From NCBI RefSeq assembly GCF_034190915.1, contig NW_026947502.1, forward strand, positions 35,742,785 through 35,806,784: a stretch of DNA of 64,000 nt, written 5' to 3'. This document shows positions 34,200-45,516 of this stretch, in pieces. Position 1 is the first letter of the stretch. Every line of letters starts with the position of its first letter. The notes under the pieces were generated by a model, which saw nothing but the letters and a program-made list of their open reading frames with translations, searched no databases and was not told the origin of the DNA. Position numbers and translations under genes: made by a program. The stretch is from Cavia porcellus. Taxonomy: Eukaryota > Chordata > Mammalia > Rodentia > Caviidae.

Positions 34200-34590
34200 T
34201 AATAAGTATTTTAAATTTTAGATAAATGAAATCTCTTCTAAAATTCTATAGGTTTTTACAAGTGCTTAGCATCTTGTGCATTCTATTACTTACATGATAT
34301 ACAGAATAGCTTTATCACAGTAAAAATGTTAAGTGCTTTATTTGTTAACTCTTTGCTGTGAATCTTTACTAATCACTGATATCTATTGTCTTATTGTTGT
34401 TTTTGATAATAGTGTGTAAATGGAATCAGAATATGTAGTGTTTTAAGACTGGTTTACTTTCCTTATATGCATTTAAGAACCATTCATGTCTTTAAATGGG
34501 CTAATACAGCTCAGTTTTTAATCACTGAATAATCTTTTGTTACACTGATACACTACAGCTTGTTTATCCATTCACTTATTGAACATGTTG
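34200..34590 (-). mobile_element. Ancient L1, left arm (outer shell of the nest)
   Basis: Antisense L1M text: 'aaccattcatgtctttaaatg', 'cactgaataatcttttgttac', 'actacagcttgtttatccattca'. It breaks at 34590 and resumes at 43544 with 'gattttctctacttttc..', so the provirus inserted into it. The left limit is uncertain. Confidence 0.6.
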
Positions 34591-34957
34591 TGTCTTAGTT
34601 ATTTTTTTCTCTTGTTGTTGAGACAAAATACCTGATGCCCAAAGTTAGGGAGGGGAAGGTTTATTTTTTACAGGTTGGAGGTTTTAGTTTATATTTAGTT
34701 AGCTCTAAGGCAAAAAATGACATGGTTAAGGGGCAGTGGTTCATGGCCACCACAAACAGAAAGTGCGAACAGCAAAAAAGAGAAAGACACACCTTCGTTC
34801 TGCCATTATACTGTATACTTCCTCTGCCCCCGGGCAAGTGTAGCACTCATACCACTAATCCAAGTGCTAGACAATGAACCAATCACAAAAGCTGGATTTG
34901 GCTGCATCCATGATTGTATGAGGCTTGGTGGGAGGCATCTGAACATAAACCATAGCA
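34591..34957 (-). repeat. MaLR 3' LTR
   Basis: Plus-strand text starts TGTCTTAGTTATTTTTTTCT and ends 'gaacataaaccatagca'. In sense it begins TGCTATGGTTTATG, a decayed TGTTATGG. It shares blocks with the 5' LTR ('gttgagacaaaata', 'ccaaagttag', 'gaaggtttatttt', 'ggtgggaggcatctgaacat'). Confidence 0.85.
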
Positions 34958-34978
34958 TTTCACCCCTGCCCCACAAAG
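34958..34978 (-). promoter_or_regulatory. Polypurine tract of the MaLR provirus
   Basis: In sense this reads 'ctttgtggggcaggggtgaaa' immediately before the 3' LTR. That is the purine-rich primer position for plus-strand DNA synthesis in LTR elements. Confidence 0.6.
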
Positions 34979-35039
34979 ACTCATGCACATCTTTTATACA
35001 AAAGACATTTAGTCCATCTCAAAGCATTGCCAAAGTTTT

Positions 35040-36190
35040 TTTTTTTTTATTTAAGAGGAAAAAGAGAAAAACACAAAACAAAACAAAGCGGTGTAAGGGT
35101 ACACGTAATACAGAACTACAAAAAAAAAAAAAAATAACAGTAAGAAATCACCTGTTAGTAGATTACATATTATCATCTTGAAAATAGTTGCTCAAATCAC
35201 AGTATCAAAGAATACAAGGTGGACATTCAAACAGGGAGACTGCAAACAGCTGTGTTCAATGATCCAAAAACATTGATATAGTCAGCTATTTAACATCCCT
35301 AAACACACTTGCTGTTATATCCGTTAGAGCTCTTTTTCTTTTCTTTTTTTCTTTTTTTTCCCTCTCTTTTTTACAACAAAATTTACACATTTTGGATTTT
35401 ATTACTCCTTAGTGCTTATTACTTTTTTTGGGGGGGAGACAATACAGTCAAATATGGCAAAACAAAGCTGTCAGTCAAAACCAAGGATAGACATAGCACA
35501 TGGTGTAGAACAGAATACAAGGTTATCAACAATGGTTATCAACGTTGTCTCGTTTCCTTAAAAAGAATTGTCTATCTCATTAGATATTATAAAGTTGGAC
35601 AAAACAGTAGAGAACAATACCAATAAAACTTAGGCATTGTAAACATTACAGGACTTCCAAAGGAGACAATAGTCAAACCAGAATGGGTATCTTAGTGAAT
35701 CTTATTGCCTTCAAAGTAGTTGCCTATGTCTTCAAACTTGATACTATCATATAGAATGGAACAGAGTCGAATCAGTCAAAACAAGATCATGGGAGTATTA
35801 CAGGACTTCAAAACAAGTTAATAGGAAATCAAAAAGAGTTACTATTTATATATCCTAATTTTTTAAATTTTTTCTTTAATTAAGACAAACATAAGAAATG
35901 ACTAAATATTTTTTTAAAAGAATAAGGGGGAGATTGAGATAAAACAGGACATAACAATATAACAATAGAGGTCAAAGCATGACTATTTCAGCAACCTAGT
36001 ACTTCACCACCATATAACCCGACTTAATAGTAGTTACCATAGTGTCTGTCTTTTTCCTTGAAATATTTGGATAAAACTTCATATACTCTAGCTTCAAATA
36101 TTTCCATATCAAGAAGCCCAGAATAAAGCCTTTCTAATTAATGAGTGAAAACTTTATAAGGCTTCAAGGCCACCTAATGGGAAATCATGA
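35040..36190 (-). repeat. L1 3' UTR
   Basis: Begins with the T-tract, then 'atttaagaggaaaaagag'. It contains a second A-run (35120-35134), a pyrimidine-rich tract (35331-35370) and a G-run (35428-35436). The same UTR identifies the copies at 22486, 25670 and 58695. Confidence 0.85.
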
Positions 36191-39100
36191 TTACCACATA
36201 TTTTTATATATTTGAATCATTACTTCCATTAGGGAAACTATTCGGTATTCACACATGCGAGATTGATTTATTTCACTTATGAGTATGGTCTCAAGCTGCG
36301 CCCATTTATTGATAAATATCTCAATGTGATCCTTCTTTATAGCTGAATAATACTCCATTGTATAGAAACACCACAACTTTTTTATCCATTCCTCAGTTGA
36401 TGGTCACTTGGGTTGTTTCCAAGATCTGGCGATTACAAATTTTGCTGCTATAAACATAGGTGCACATATATCACTGTGGTATGATGCTATCAGTTCTTCT
36501 GGGAATATGCCTAGAAGTGGAATAGCTGGAATAAATGGGATTTCCAGTCCCAACTTTTTGAGAAATCTCCAGACAGATCTCCACAAAGGCTGTACCAGTC
36601 TACACTCCCACCAGCAGTGCAAGAGAGTTCCTTTTTCCCCACAGCCTCTCCAGCATTTGTTGTTGTTGGTTTTCTTGATCCTGGCCATTCTTTCAGGAGT
36701 GAGATGGTATCTCAGTGTGGTTTTAATTTGCATTTCTCTAATGACCAATGATGATGAGCATTTTTTCATGTATTTATTTGCCATTTGCATTTCTTCATCT
36801 GAGAATTGCGTATTCATCTCAGATGCCCATTTTTGGATTGGATCTTTGAATTTTGGAGTCTGAGTTTCTTTAATTCTTTATATGTTTTAGACAAGAGCCC
36901 CTTGTCTGAGAAAGAGTTCACTAAAATCTTTTCCCAGTTTGTGGGTTTTCTTTTCACTATGCTGGAGATTTCTTTTGACATGCAGAAACTTTTTAATAAA
37001 AAGTGGTCCCAGTTATTGATTCTGGGAAGTATTTCCCGTGCGGTTTGAGTCCTGTTCATGAATTCTTTACCTACTACTATGTCTCCAAGGTTTCTACCTA
37101 ATTTGTCTTCCAATAGATTTAGTGTTTCTGTTTTAATATTCAGATCTTTGACCCATTTAGATTTTAATTTAGTACATGGTGATAGACATGGGTCTAGCTT
37201 TAGTTTTCGGCAAATGGAGAGCCAGTTTTTCCAGCACCATTTATTAAAGAGACTGTCGTTCTTCCAGTGAACCTGCTTGGCTCCTTTATCAAAGATAAGG
37301 TGGTTGAGTGTGTTTGTAGTTGTGGTTGTATCTTCTAATCTATTCCACTGATCTTCGGCACTGTTTTGATTCCAATACCATGTTGTTTTTACTACTGTTG
37401 CTTTGTAGTATAACTTCAAGTCAGGGATTGTAATGCCTCCTGCTTTGTCTTTGCTGCTTAGAATTGCCTTTGCTATTCTATGTCTCTTCTGGTTCCAGAT
37501 GAAATTTAGGAGTGATTTCTCTAGATCTATAAGGTATGTTGATGGTATTTCTATTGGGATTGCATTGAATCTGTATAACAATTTTGGGAGAATGGCCATT
37601 TTCACAATGTTTGTTCTTCCTATCCATGAGCAAAGGATGTCTTTCCATTTTCTGAGATCATCTTCAATTTCCTTTTTCAGTGTATTATAATTTTCACTGT
37701 ATAAGTCTTTCATTTCTTTCATAAGAGTAATTTTTAAATATTTCATTTTTTTGCTTGCTAATGTGAATAGTACAGTTTCTCTTATTTCCCTCTCTGTAAT
37801 TTTGTTGTTCATGTATAGGAATGCTATTGATTTCTGAGTATTGATTTTGTATCCAGCCACATTACTGAATTTATTTATTGTATCTAAGAGTCTTTCAATG
37901 GAGTTTAGGGGGTTTTCTATGTAGAGTATCATGTCATCTGCAAACAATGATAATTTAACTTCTTCTTTTCCTATCTTTACCCCTTTTATTTCTCTTTCTT
38001 GCCTAATTGCTCTGGCTAGTACTTCCAGTACTATATTAAATAGGAGTGGTGATAAAGGACATCCTTGTCTTGTGCCCGATTTTAAAGTAAAGGCTTTCAA
38101 TTTTTGGCCATTTAGTATGATGCTGGCTGTTGGTTTGTCATAAATGACCTTTATTATATTGAGGTAAAGACCATTTATTCCAATTTTCTGTAAAGTTCTT
38201 ATCATGAATAAGTGTTGGACCTTATCGAAGGCTTTTTCTGCATCTATAGAAATGATCATGTGATTCTTATTTTTGGCTTTATTGATATGGTGGATTACAT
38301 TTATTGATTTACGTATTTTGAACCATCCTTGCATTCCTGGGATGAATCCCACTTGGTCATGGTGTATAATCTTCTTGATGATTTGCTGGATCCTATTTGC
38401 CAATATTTTATTGAGAATTTTTGCATCTGTGTTCATTAGGGAGATCGGTCTATAGTTCTCTTTTATAGTTGGGTCTTTCTCAGGTTTTGGTACTAGAGTA
38501 ATATTTGCTTCCAAGAATGACTTAGGAAGGATTGCTTCCCTTTCAATTTCATTGTATAGTTTGAGGAGTGTCGGCATTAGGTCTTCTTTATATTTCTTGT
38601 AGAATTCTGCAGTGAATCCATCTGGGCCTGGGCTCTTCTTGGTGGGTAAGGACTTAATTACATTTTCACTTTCATTAGCAGAGATTGGGTTATTCAACAG
38701 TTTTACATCCTCTTGATCTAGCTTTGGTACTTCATATGCTTCTAAGAATCTGTCTATTTCTTCTGTGTTATCAAACTTTTGAGAGTAGAGGTTTTCGAAA
38801 TAGGTGTTGATGATCCTCTGTATTTCTATTGGGTCTGTAGTGATTTCTCCTTTTTCATTTCTTATTGCATCAATTTGAGCTTTTTCTTCCCTTTTTTAAA
38901 TAAGGTTGGCTAGGTCTTATCGATTTTATTTATTCTTTCAAAGAACCAACTCTGTGATTCGTTGATTCTTTGGATTGTTTTCTTAGTCTCTATTGCATTG
39001 ATTTCTGCTCTGATTTTTATAATTTCTTCTCTTCTTTTGGCTTTGGGCTTGACTTGCTCTTCTTTTTCTAGCTGTTTGAGGTGTAGCATCAAGTTATTTA

Positions 39101-40061
39101 TTTGTATTTGTTCTGTTTTCCTGATGTGGGAACTCAGTGCAATAAATTTTCCTCTCAGGACGGCTTTCATTGCATCCCACAGATTCCGGTAAGTTGTATC
39201 TGCATTTTCATTTTCTTTTAGGTATTGTTTAATTTCTTCTTTAATTTGTTCTGTGACCCACTGATTACTCAAGAGTGTGTTATTCAGTTTCCATGTGTTT
39301 GCAGAATTTTTGCAGTATCTTTTATCATTAATTTCTAATTTCAAAGCGCTATGATCGGTTAATATGCAAGGGATGATTTCAACTCTTTTGCATTTGCTTA
39401 AATATGTTCTGTGAGCTAATATATGGTCTATTTTAGAAAATGATCCATGTACTACTGAGAAGAATGTGTATTCTGATGTTGTTGGGTGGAACATTCTGTA
39501 TATGTCTATCAAACCCATTTGTTCACAGGTGTGATTCAGTTCTGTTATTTCTTTGTTCATTTTCTGTCTGATTGATCTGTCCCTTGGTGTCAATGGTGTA
39601 TTAAGTTCTACTGTTACAATTGTGTTACTGATAATTTGAGTTTTCATTTCTGTTAATAATTGTTTTATATAACTGGGTGCTCTGGAGTTTGGTGCGTATA
39701 TATTTAAGATAGTTATCTCTTCCTCTTGGAGTTTTCCCCTTATGAGTATGTAGTGACCTTCTTTGTCCTTTATGGTCATTGTTGGTTTAAAGTTCACGTT
39801 GTCTGCAAACAGAATGGCTACTCCTGCCTTTTTTTGGATTCCTGCTGCATGAAGAATTGTTTTCCATCCTTTGACTTTCAGTCTGTGAGTATCCTTCTGG
39901 GTTAGATGGGTTTCCTGTAAACAGCATATGGTTGGATTTTGTTTCTTGATCCATTCTGCTAATCTGTTTCTTTTGATTGGTGCATTGAGACCATTTACAT
40001 TAATGGTTATTAATGTTAAATGCTGGTTAATTGTAGGAATGTTATCTCTCTGCTGTTGCAT
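36191..40061 (-). pseudogene. L1 ORF2 (endonuclease/reverse transcriptase), nearly complete
   Basis: About 1290 codons, the usual ORF2p size. The endonuclease piece (383 codons, 38910-40061) has NVNGLNAP at residues 21-28, QETHL (E50), NIYAPN near 120, SKIDHIL (D212) and TDHSALK (D236, H237). The conserved D-x-N pair reads E152-L-N154, so a catalytic aspartate is lost. A single-base frameshift near 38910 and a TAA just after precede the 627-codon RT piece (36814-38697). That piece has SIDAEKAFD (150-158), [14 protein letters not shown] (208-221) and FADD (252-255), all catalytic aspartates intact. Another frameshift near 36815 leads to the Cys region ([18 protein letters not shown]), and a TGA replaces a Cys codon at 36402-36404 before the last 61 codons. 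Confidence 0.9.
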
Positions 40062-40143
40062 CTTTATCTTTCCGTTCTGTTTAATTATTTGTTTTGCTTA
40101 GTGGTTTTTTCCTTTGTGTATCTAAACTGTCTTTCAATATTTT

Positions 40144-41133
40144 TTACAGGGTTGGTTTGGTGTTCGTGAAGTTCTTCAGCTGTTCTTTGTCATGGAAGTA
40201 TCGTCTTGCACCATCTATTTTGAATGATAGTTTTGCAGGATATATCAGTCTTGGTTGGAAATCATTTTGCTTTAGGATCTGGAATGCTTCACTCCATGCT
40301 CTTCTTGACTTTATCGTTTGTGCTGAGAAGTCTGCTGTGATTCTGATAGGTTTTCCTTTATAAGTGTTCTGTCTTTTCTCTCTGACAGGTTTTAATAATC
40401 TATTCTTGTGTTGGATTTCTGGGATGGTGATTATTATATGTCTGGGTGTGGTTTTATTTTGGTTATGACTGTTTGGAGTTCTATATGCTTCACTGATCCT
40501 GATGTCAGTTTCTGATCTAATGCTTGGGAAATTTTCAGCTATTACTTCTCTAAATATCCTCCTGACATCCTTCATGTTGTCTCCCTCTCTTTCATTAATC
40601 CCTATCATTCTTATGTTATTCTTCTTTGCATCGTCTTGCAGTTGTTGAATTGTTGTTTCCTAATTCCTTGTTATTTTCAAAAGATCTTTCCTTTCCTGTT
40701 CACTAGCTGCAATCCTGTCTTCAAGGTCTGAAATTCTATCTTCACTTTCATTAAGGCGGTTTTTACAACTTTCAGTGGAGTTTTTTATTTCCTGTATATC
40801 TCTGTGCATCTGCATTATGTATTCTGTTTGTTTCTTATATTGCTCGTCTAGGGATTCTATCTTTTTGTTTAGTTCCTCCAATTTTTAATCTGTGTTTTCT
40901 TTAGATATATTTAGAATCTCTTTCATTTCTTTTATCATTTCTTCTTTTATCTGGGAGATTATTTCGAGTTTGAATTTCTTTAAAGCTTCCTGGAGTTGCT
41001 TGTCAATTTCAGTAGCTATTGTGTCTGATATATGAGGTGGATGGGATATATTTTCTTCTATATACATTGCTCCTAGCGTTTCTTGAGATGGGGTGGAGGT
41101 TTGAGGTTGTAATTTGGTCTTTCATTTTGTCAT
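40144..41133 (-). pseudogene. L1 ORF1 (coiled-coil RNA-binding protein), three stops
   Basis: One minus-strand frame of about 329 codons runs from ATG at 41133 to the stop near 40144. It has three in-frame stops: TGA at codon 4 (41122-41124), TAA at 40885-40887 and TAG near 40660. After the N-terminal segment comes a heptad-rich coiled coil (40660-41067, e.g. 'LNESEDRISDLEDRI'). The RNA-binding/C-terminal domain is at 40144-40608 ('EAYRTPNSHNQNKT', 'KRQNTYKGKPIRITADFSAQ', 'YPAKLSFKIDGARRYF'). ORF1p would trimerise and coat L1 RNA. This copy cannot be translated whole without stop readthrough. Confidence 0.9.
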
Positions 41134-41754
41134 TTTCCTATATTTCTGTGTTTCAAGTGTTATTTGAAAGCTTCCTCAGGATCTGTTGAAAATCCCCTTC
41201 TATGTTTGGAGCTACTGAGACTCTGGCACCGCGCTACCCTAAGCCATTGGGCCTACGGAACCAGTGGCCCTCCTCTGCCTGCTCAGAACTCCGCAGTTCC
41301 AGACAAGCTGGGCCTCAGGGACACTGTGTGCCCACCTGCCCCTTGGAAGCTCCACAGTTCTTCAATCGCAGCCGGGTTAGGGCACTCACCACAGGCCGCG
41401 GTGCCTCAGGAACCTGTGGACCCTCCCTGCTTGCAGAGATATCCACAGTCCTCCAGACACATGGAAAGGCCGATGCAGGCACCCCAGATCCGCCCAGCTC
41501 CTCCTCTGTACACTGATGGCCAGGCACGGCAGCTAAACAGGCTGGGCTAGGCTGATAGTGTGGGCCTGCCCACCTGTCGGGAGCTCAGCAGTTCTCCAAG
41601 TGTAACCGGAATGGGGAGGCTGATGTGGAAGCCTCAAACCCACCTCTCCCCTTCACTGCACCTGGAAGCCTGGGGGGACTCCAGCAGTCTGGGCGGAGAT
41701 ATCCAGAGTCCTCCAGACATGCAGAGAGGCTGGTGAGGGCACCCCAGATCTGCC
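41134..41754 (-). promoter_or_regulatory. L1 5' UTR/promoter region with tandem units
   Basis: GC-richer than its surroundings, as expected for an L1 internal promoter, and directly upstream of ORF1 in the minus sense. Two blocks recur: 'gagatatccacagtcctcca' plus 'caccccagatccgccca' (41436-41495) recurs as 'gagatatccagagtcctcca' plus 'caccccagatctgccca' (41696-41755). Also 'gctccacagttcttc' (41349) recurs as 'gctcagcagttctcc' (41583). This suggests about 235-260-bp monomers arranged in tandem, similar in principle to murine L1 promoters. Confidence 0.7.
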
Positions 41755-41769
41755 CATTGCCAAAGTTTT

Positions 41770-43200
41770 AACAGTTTCAGCATTACTGAAAAGTCCAAGT
41801 CTCAAGTCTCCTCCATAATTTAATGCAAACTCTTAGCTGCAACCCCTTGTACAAATGAAAACAAGGTTAAATACTTTCAATATGCCATGGCATGAGATAA
41901 ACATTATCATTCCAAAAGTTACAAACAAGGGGATACAAATACAAAGCATTGGAACCAAAGAGTCCAAAATCCAGCAGAGCAAACATTAAGTCCTGGAGCT
42001 TTATGCTCAGCATCTGAAGCAATCTGGTTGTAAGCTCTAAAAGACTTGGGTAACTCCACCCCCGTGACACTTTTAGTAATTAGCAGCTTTTTTCTTAAGC
42101 CCCCTCTGCTCAATCTTTGCAGCTTTCCTTGGATGATTTATGTTTCTGGCTTTGTAAATATGTTAGAGTCCCCATCACATCTTTGGCTTTTTACTCACAG
42201 ATTTACACATTGCCCTCTCAGAGGCACATTGCCTGGCCTCCAAGGCCTTCTAAAATCAGGGTGGAAGCTGCCTTAACTTTATAACTTGTGCATTTTCTAT
42301 TTGCCTAAAATCAATGCCACATGGATGTTGCCAAGGTCTGATGCCAGCTGGAGCAGTAGCCAGGCTTTCTTTTCTCTTGGCTATAGGGTTGGAGTGCCTG
42401 GATCACTGAGCTCTCTGAAACTGATTGTGAGGAACAGCTTCTCTGTGTTGCTGCCATTCTGGAATCTGGTGCAGCCACCACTATTTTGGAACCTCCTGTG
42501 GTCTCTGTTGCTACTCTGGTACTTGGTGCTCTGCAGCTTTCTCCTCTGAGCAAAGTCTTTTACTTTTGCAGTTTTTAGGCTGTAAAAGGTAGAGACCTGC
42601 TGCTTACTGGGATGCCCCCAGGCCGTCTTTTTTATTTTATTTTTTTCAGCAATCCAGCTCTTGGTTCTATCTTTACAGTCCACAGCTTTTTGGTCAAACT
42701 CACAATGTTTTGAATCATCTTGCTGGGCTCTTTACTCTTGACTTGCAATATAAATCTGGCTAAAAGATCCCAACAATAGCTATGTCACTGCCTCAACATT
42801 TGACTGTCCTGAAATTTTTTTCTGCCAGATTAATCAACCCATTGCCTTTAATCTCAGTCTCAGGCAAAGTCTCTGGACATGAGCAAAAATGCAGACAAAC
42901 TTTCTGCCAAGCCAAAACACACATCATGTGGAGTCCAACAATCAATGTGATTTTTCTTCCCAGAAGAAACCTCCCAAGCCCAGTCTTTACCAACAAGCTT
43001 TCTATCAGCCTCTGGTCTCCTGAGCTCTGATGAGAATCTCCACTGCAGTACTGCCTGAGCTGTTCCAGTGCCACTCTATCAGGTAACATCTCCAAACCTT
43101 TCCAAACTGGTTTGCCACAAACCATTTTTAAAGGATCTTGTACCACATGGTCAGGTACAGTCACAGCAATGACTCCACACCTAATCCCAAATTTTATCTT
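41770..43200 (-). mobile_element. MaLR internal region
   Basis: Sequence between the L1 and the 5' LTR belongs to the provirus. In sense it begins next to the LTR with 'aagataaaatttgggattag' (43181-43200) and 'gtggagtcattgctgtgac'. It continues with phrases typical of MaLR internal sequence, such as 'aaaaatggtttgtggcaaac' and 'ggagatgttacctgatag'. Frames of 123 (42793-43164) and 100 codons (42381-42683) are open on the minus strand but have no protein motif I recognise. MaLR interiors are usually non-coding gag remnants. The other 66 bp of interior lie at 34958-35024, beyond the L1. Confidence 0.7.
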
Positions 43201-43543
43201 TGTTAATTTTCTCTCTCATTGTTGAGACAAAATAACTGAAGCCCAAAGTTAGAGAAGGGAAGGTTTATTTTATACAGGTTGGAGGTTTTAGTCTATACTC
43301 AGTTGACTCCAAGGCAAATTGACATGGCTGATGGGCAGCAAACAGCAAACCTGAAAGGCAAAAGAGAAAAATACACACTTTCTTCCTGCCATTACACTAT
43401 ATGATGGTCCAACTCCTGGGTGGGTATAGCACTGATACCACCAAACTAAGAGCTAGACAACGAGCCAATCACGAATGCTAGTTTGGTCACATTTATGATT
43501 GTATGAGGCTTAGGTGGGGAGCATCTGAACATAAACTATAACA
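43201..43543 (-). repeat. MaLR 5' LTR
   Basis: Plus-strand text runs TGTTAATTTTCTCTCTCATT to 'gaacataaactataaca'; in sense it starts TGTTATAGTTTATGTTCAGA. Visibly diverged from the 3' LTR (for example 4 differences in 46 aligned bases around 'gacaaaata.ctga.gccc'), which indicates an old insertion. Confidence 0.85.
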
Positions 43544-44660
43544 TATTGATTTTCTCTACTTTTCAGAAATTGTGGATTAGACTGCTATTGACACCTATGT
43601 GAAATTTTTTCATAAAAATAAACTTTCAAATCACTTAGGTCAATATGTAAGAGGTTGATTTCTGGTAGATATGATAAGACTGTGTTTAGCTTTTAAGAAG
43701 CTTATAAACTGTCTTCTATAGTACATATGCCATTTTACATTACCACCAGTAAAGAAAGGCAGTTTTTCTTCTGTCTTTGCCCAACAGCAATTGACTTTGG
43801 CAGTATTTTTTTATTTTAAATTTTTTATAGTTATATAGTTGTATCTCAACTGTTGTTTTAATTTTTATTGTCATAGTGGCAACCTCTAGTAAGCGTCTTT
43901 GCTTATTCTCATTTAATACCTGTATATCTCCTTTGTTAGCTTTTTGTTCAAAATCTATCCCAATTTTAATTTGTTTTTAGTTTTAAGTGTTTAGAGTGTT
44001 TATATTTTTGGATAGAGATCTTTATCTATTTGTAAATATTTGTTCCCAATCTGTGCTTTATTTTTTCATTCTCATAATACCATCATCAAGACAGAGATTT
44101 TGAAAGTTAATAAAATCTAACATTAATTTTTCTCTATGGATCACATTTTTTGTATTATATCTGAAAACTCACCTCCAAACTCAACATCCTCTGTATTTTA
44201 TTCCCTATATTATATGAGTTTTATAGTTTTGCATTTTATATTTAGTTCTGTGAATCATTTCAAGTTAATTTTGGTGCAAATGTATGTGTTTAGGTTCAAT
44301 CTTTTACATATGGCAATCTATTATAGTACCATTTGTTGAAAAAACTCCTTTGCCCAGTGAATTTCATTTGTATCTTGGTCAAAGTCATTTAACTATATTT
44401 GTATGATTCTAATACAGGGCATATATTCTGTTCCCTTGCCCTATGTGTCCATTTTTTCACAAATATAATGCTGTGTAAACTATTACAGCTTTATAGAACT
44501 CGAAATAGTATAGTGCAAAGCTTCCAATGTTGCTTTTTTCTTTATTATTGCATTAGACATTCTGGGTCTTTTATTTTCCCCTTAAATTCTAGAATAACTT
44601 TGTCAATTTTTTCAAACTATGGTTTGGGGTGGTATTTTTAAAAAATCTATAGATTCATTC
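43544..44660 (-). mobile_element. Ancient L1, right arm (outer shell of the nest)
   Basis: Resumes the L1 interrupted at 34590: 'gattagactgctattgaca', 'tacattaccaccagtaaagaaagg', 'tcttatctttttggatagag'-like, 'tgttgaaaaaactcctttgcccagtgaat', 'gtatgattctaatacag'. Strongly decayed antisense 3' UTR and ORF2. Confidence 0.6.
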
Positions 44661-45190
44661 TGAAGGAAAGTAAAAAACAAAAAAATGCTACATGTGATAA
44701 TGTCTTAGGGAGACAATTGTTAAAAACTGTGCTGACCTGAAAAAGGTGCAGCCTCTGAGACAGGCAGTACCTATTCATCTTTAGATCACAAAGGCCCTGC
44801 AAGACCAGATCTTATAATATTTTTCAAGAAGAACAAAAAATATTTTATGCTACATATTCTTATTTTCAAATGCTAGTGAGTATTTAAAACAAGCACAATC
44901 TGATGCAAGAGTAAAAATACAAAATATTTAGTGACTGCATAAATTCCATGGGCCACTATTCTGTCACCTCTTAATTTTTTATTGAATAATGACAAAGAAT
45001 CCCAGATGGAGTATGCTAAGTAATTTGCTCAAAGCTTATAGACATAATTAAAAATCAAACATATTGCTGATTTCTATACTTCATCATTTTACTCTGAGTC
45101 TTTAGCCAGTTGATTGTGCTAATTATCTTCTGTGGAGTAACAAAGAGTTTAAACTTTAAAAATCACATAGGATGTAATTTTAGTAAGTAG
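44661..45190. other. Unassigned sequence
   Basis: No gene recognised. A faint MIR-like tail at 44990-45120 is too eroded to call. Confidence 0.4.
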
Positions 45191-45194
45191 TATA

Positions 45195-45470
45195 GTAGCT
45201 ACTTATTGCTTCACAACATATTGCCACAAATTTAGCAAATTAAAATGATGCATATTTGTTATTGTATAGTTCTTCTGGATGGGAAGTCCTAGCCCAGGTT
45301 AGTTTAGGGTATTCCACAGAGCTTAGTTAAGGTGTCAGGCAGGGTGGGAGTCTTACCTGATGTTTAAGAGGGGATACAACATAAGGATAGAGAATCTTGG
45401 CAGTGAATTCATAATCTGGGAAATTTCCAGTGGATAACATATCTGTGTCAAGGCATGGGGATATCTGCCC
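45195..45470 (-). repeat. Ancient LTR-like repeat, antisense
   Basis: 'tattgcttcacaacatattgccacaaattt', 'agttcttctggatgggaagtcc' and 'ttccacagagcttagttaag' are the eroded pattern of a common old mammalian repeat, related to those at 9983 and 58308. Confidence 0.5.
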
Positions 45471-45516
45471 ATACACCAATTCCTGGGCAAGACTTAACAG
45501 AACATGAGTAATACCA

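Larger units (their letters stand above)
35025..41769 (-). mobile_element. Full-length L1 with 15-bp TSDs, antisense
   Basis: CATTGCCAAAGTTTT occurs at 35025-35039 and 41755-41769 and marks the target-site duplication. The element 35040-41754 (about 6.7 kb) begins on the plus strand with the T-tract of its poly-A tail. It then has a roughly 1.1-kb 3' UTR (to 36190), ORF2 (36191-40061), a short gap, ORF1 (40144-41133) and a GC-richer 5' UTR (41134-41754). It is the least decayed of the long L1 copies here. A handful of stops and frameshifts still disable it. Confidence 0.95.
34591..43543 (-). mobile_element. MaLR provirus with both LTRs, interrupted by L1
   Basis: Two related LTRs in the same (minus) orientation bracket 34591-43543. 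Removing the L1 (35040-41754) leaves about 2.2 kb: LTR, about 1.5 kb internal, LTR. That is the size of a non-autonomous MaLR. The outer 5-bp flanks are TGTTG (34586-34590) and TATTG (43544-43548), one mismatch. In sense, the 5' LTR is at 43543-43201 and the 3' LTR at 34957-34591. No intact retroviral gene is present. Confidence 0.85.

Noticed and set aside
36408..37690. Plus-strand frames of 70-150 codons across the full-length L1
   Set aside because: Shadows on the strand opposite ORF2; the minus strand carries the conserved reverse-transcriptase motifs.
41164..41550. 128- and 104-codon proline-rich plus-strand frames
   Set aside because: They arise from the GC-rich L1 5' UTR read on the opposite strand and overlap each other in different frames.
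42793..43164. 123-codon minus-strand frame as a retroviral gene
   Set aside because: It lies in the MaLR interior, has no gag, protease or pol motif, and MaLR interiors are mostly non-coding.
34591..43543. Intact endogenous retrovirus capable of expression
   Set aside because: Only LTRs and a short non-coding interior are present, the LTRs have diverged, and an L1 disrupts it.
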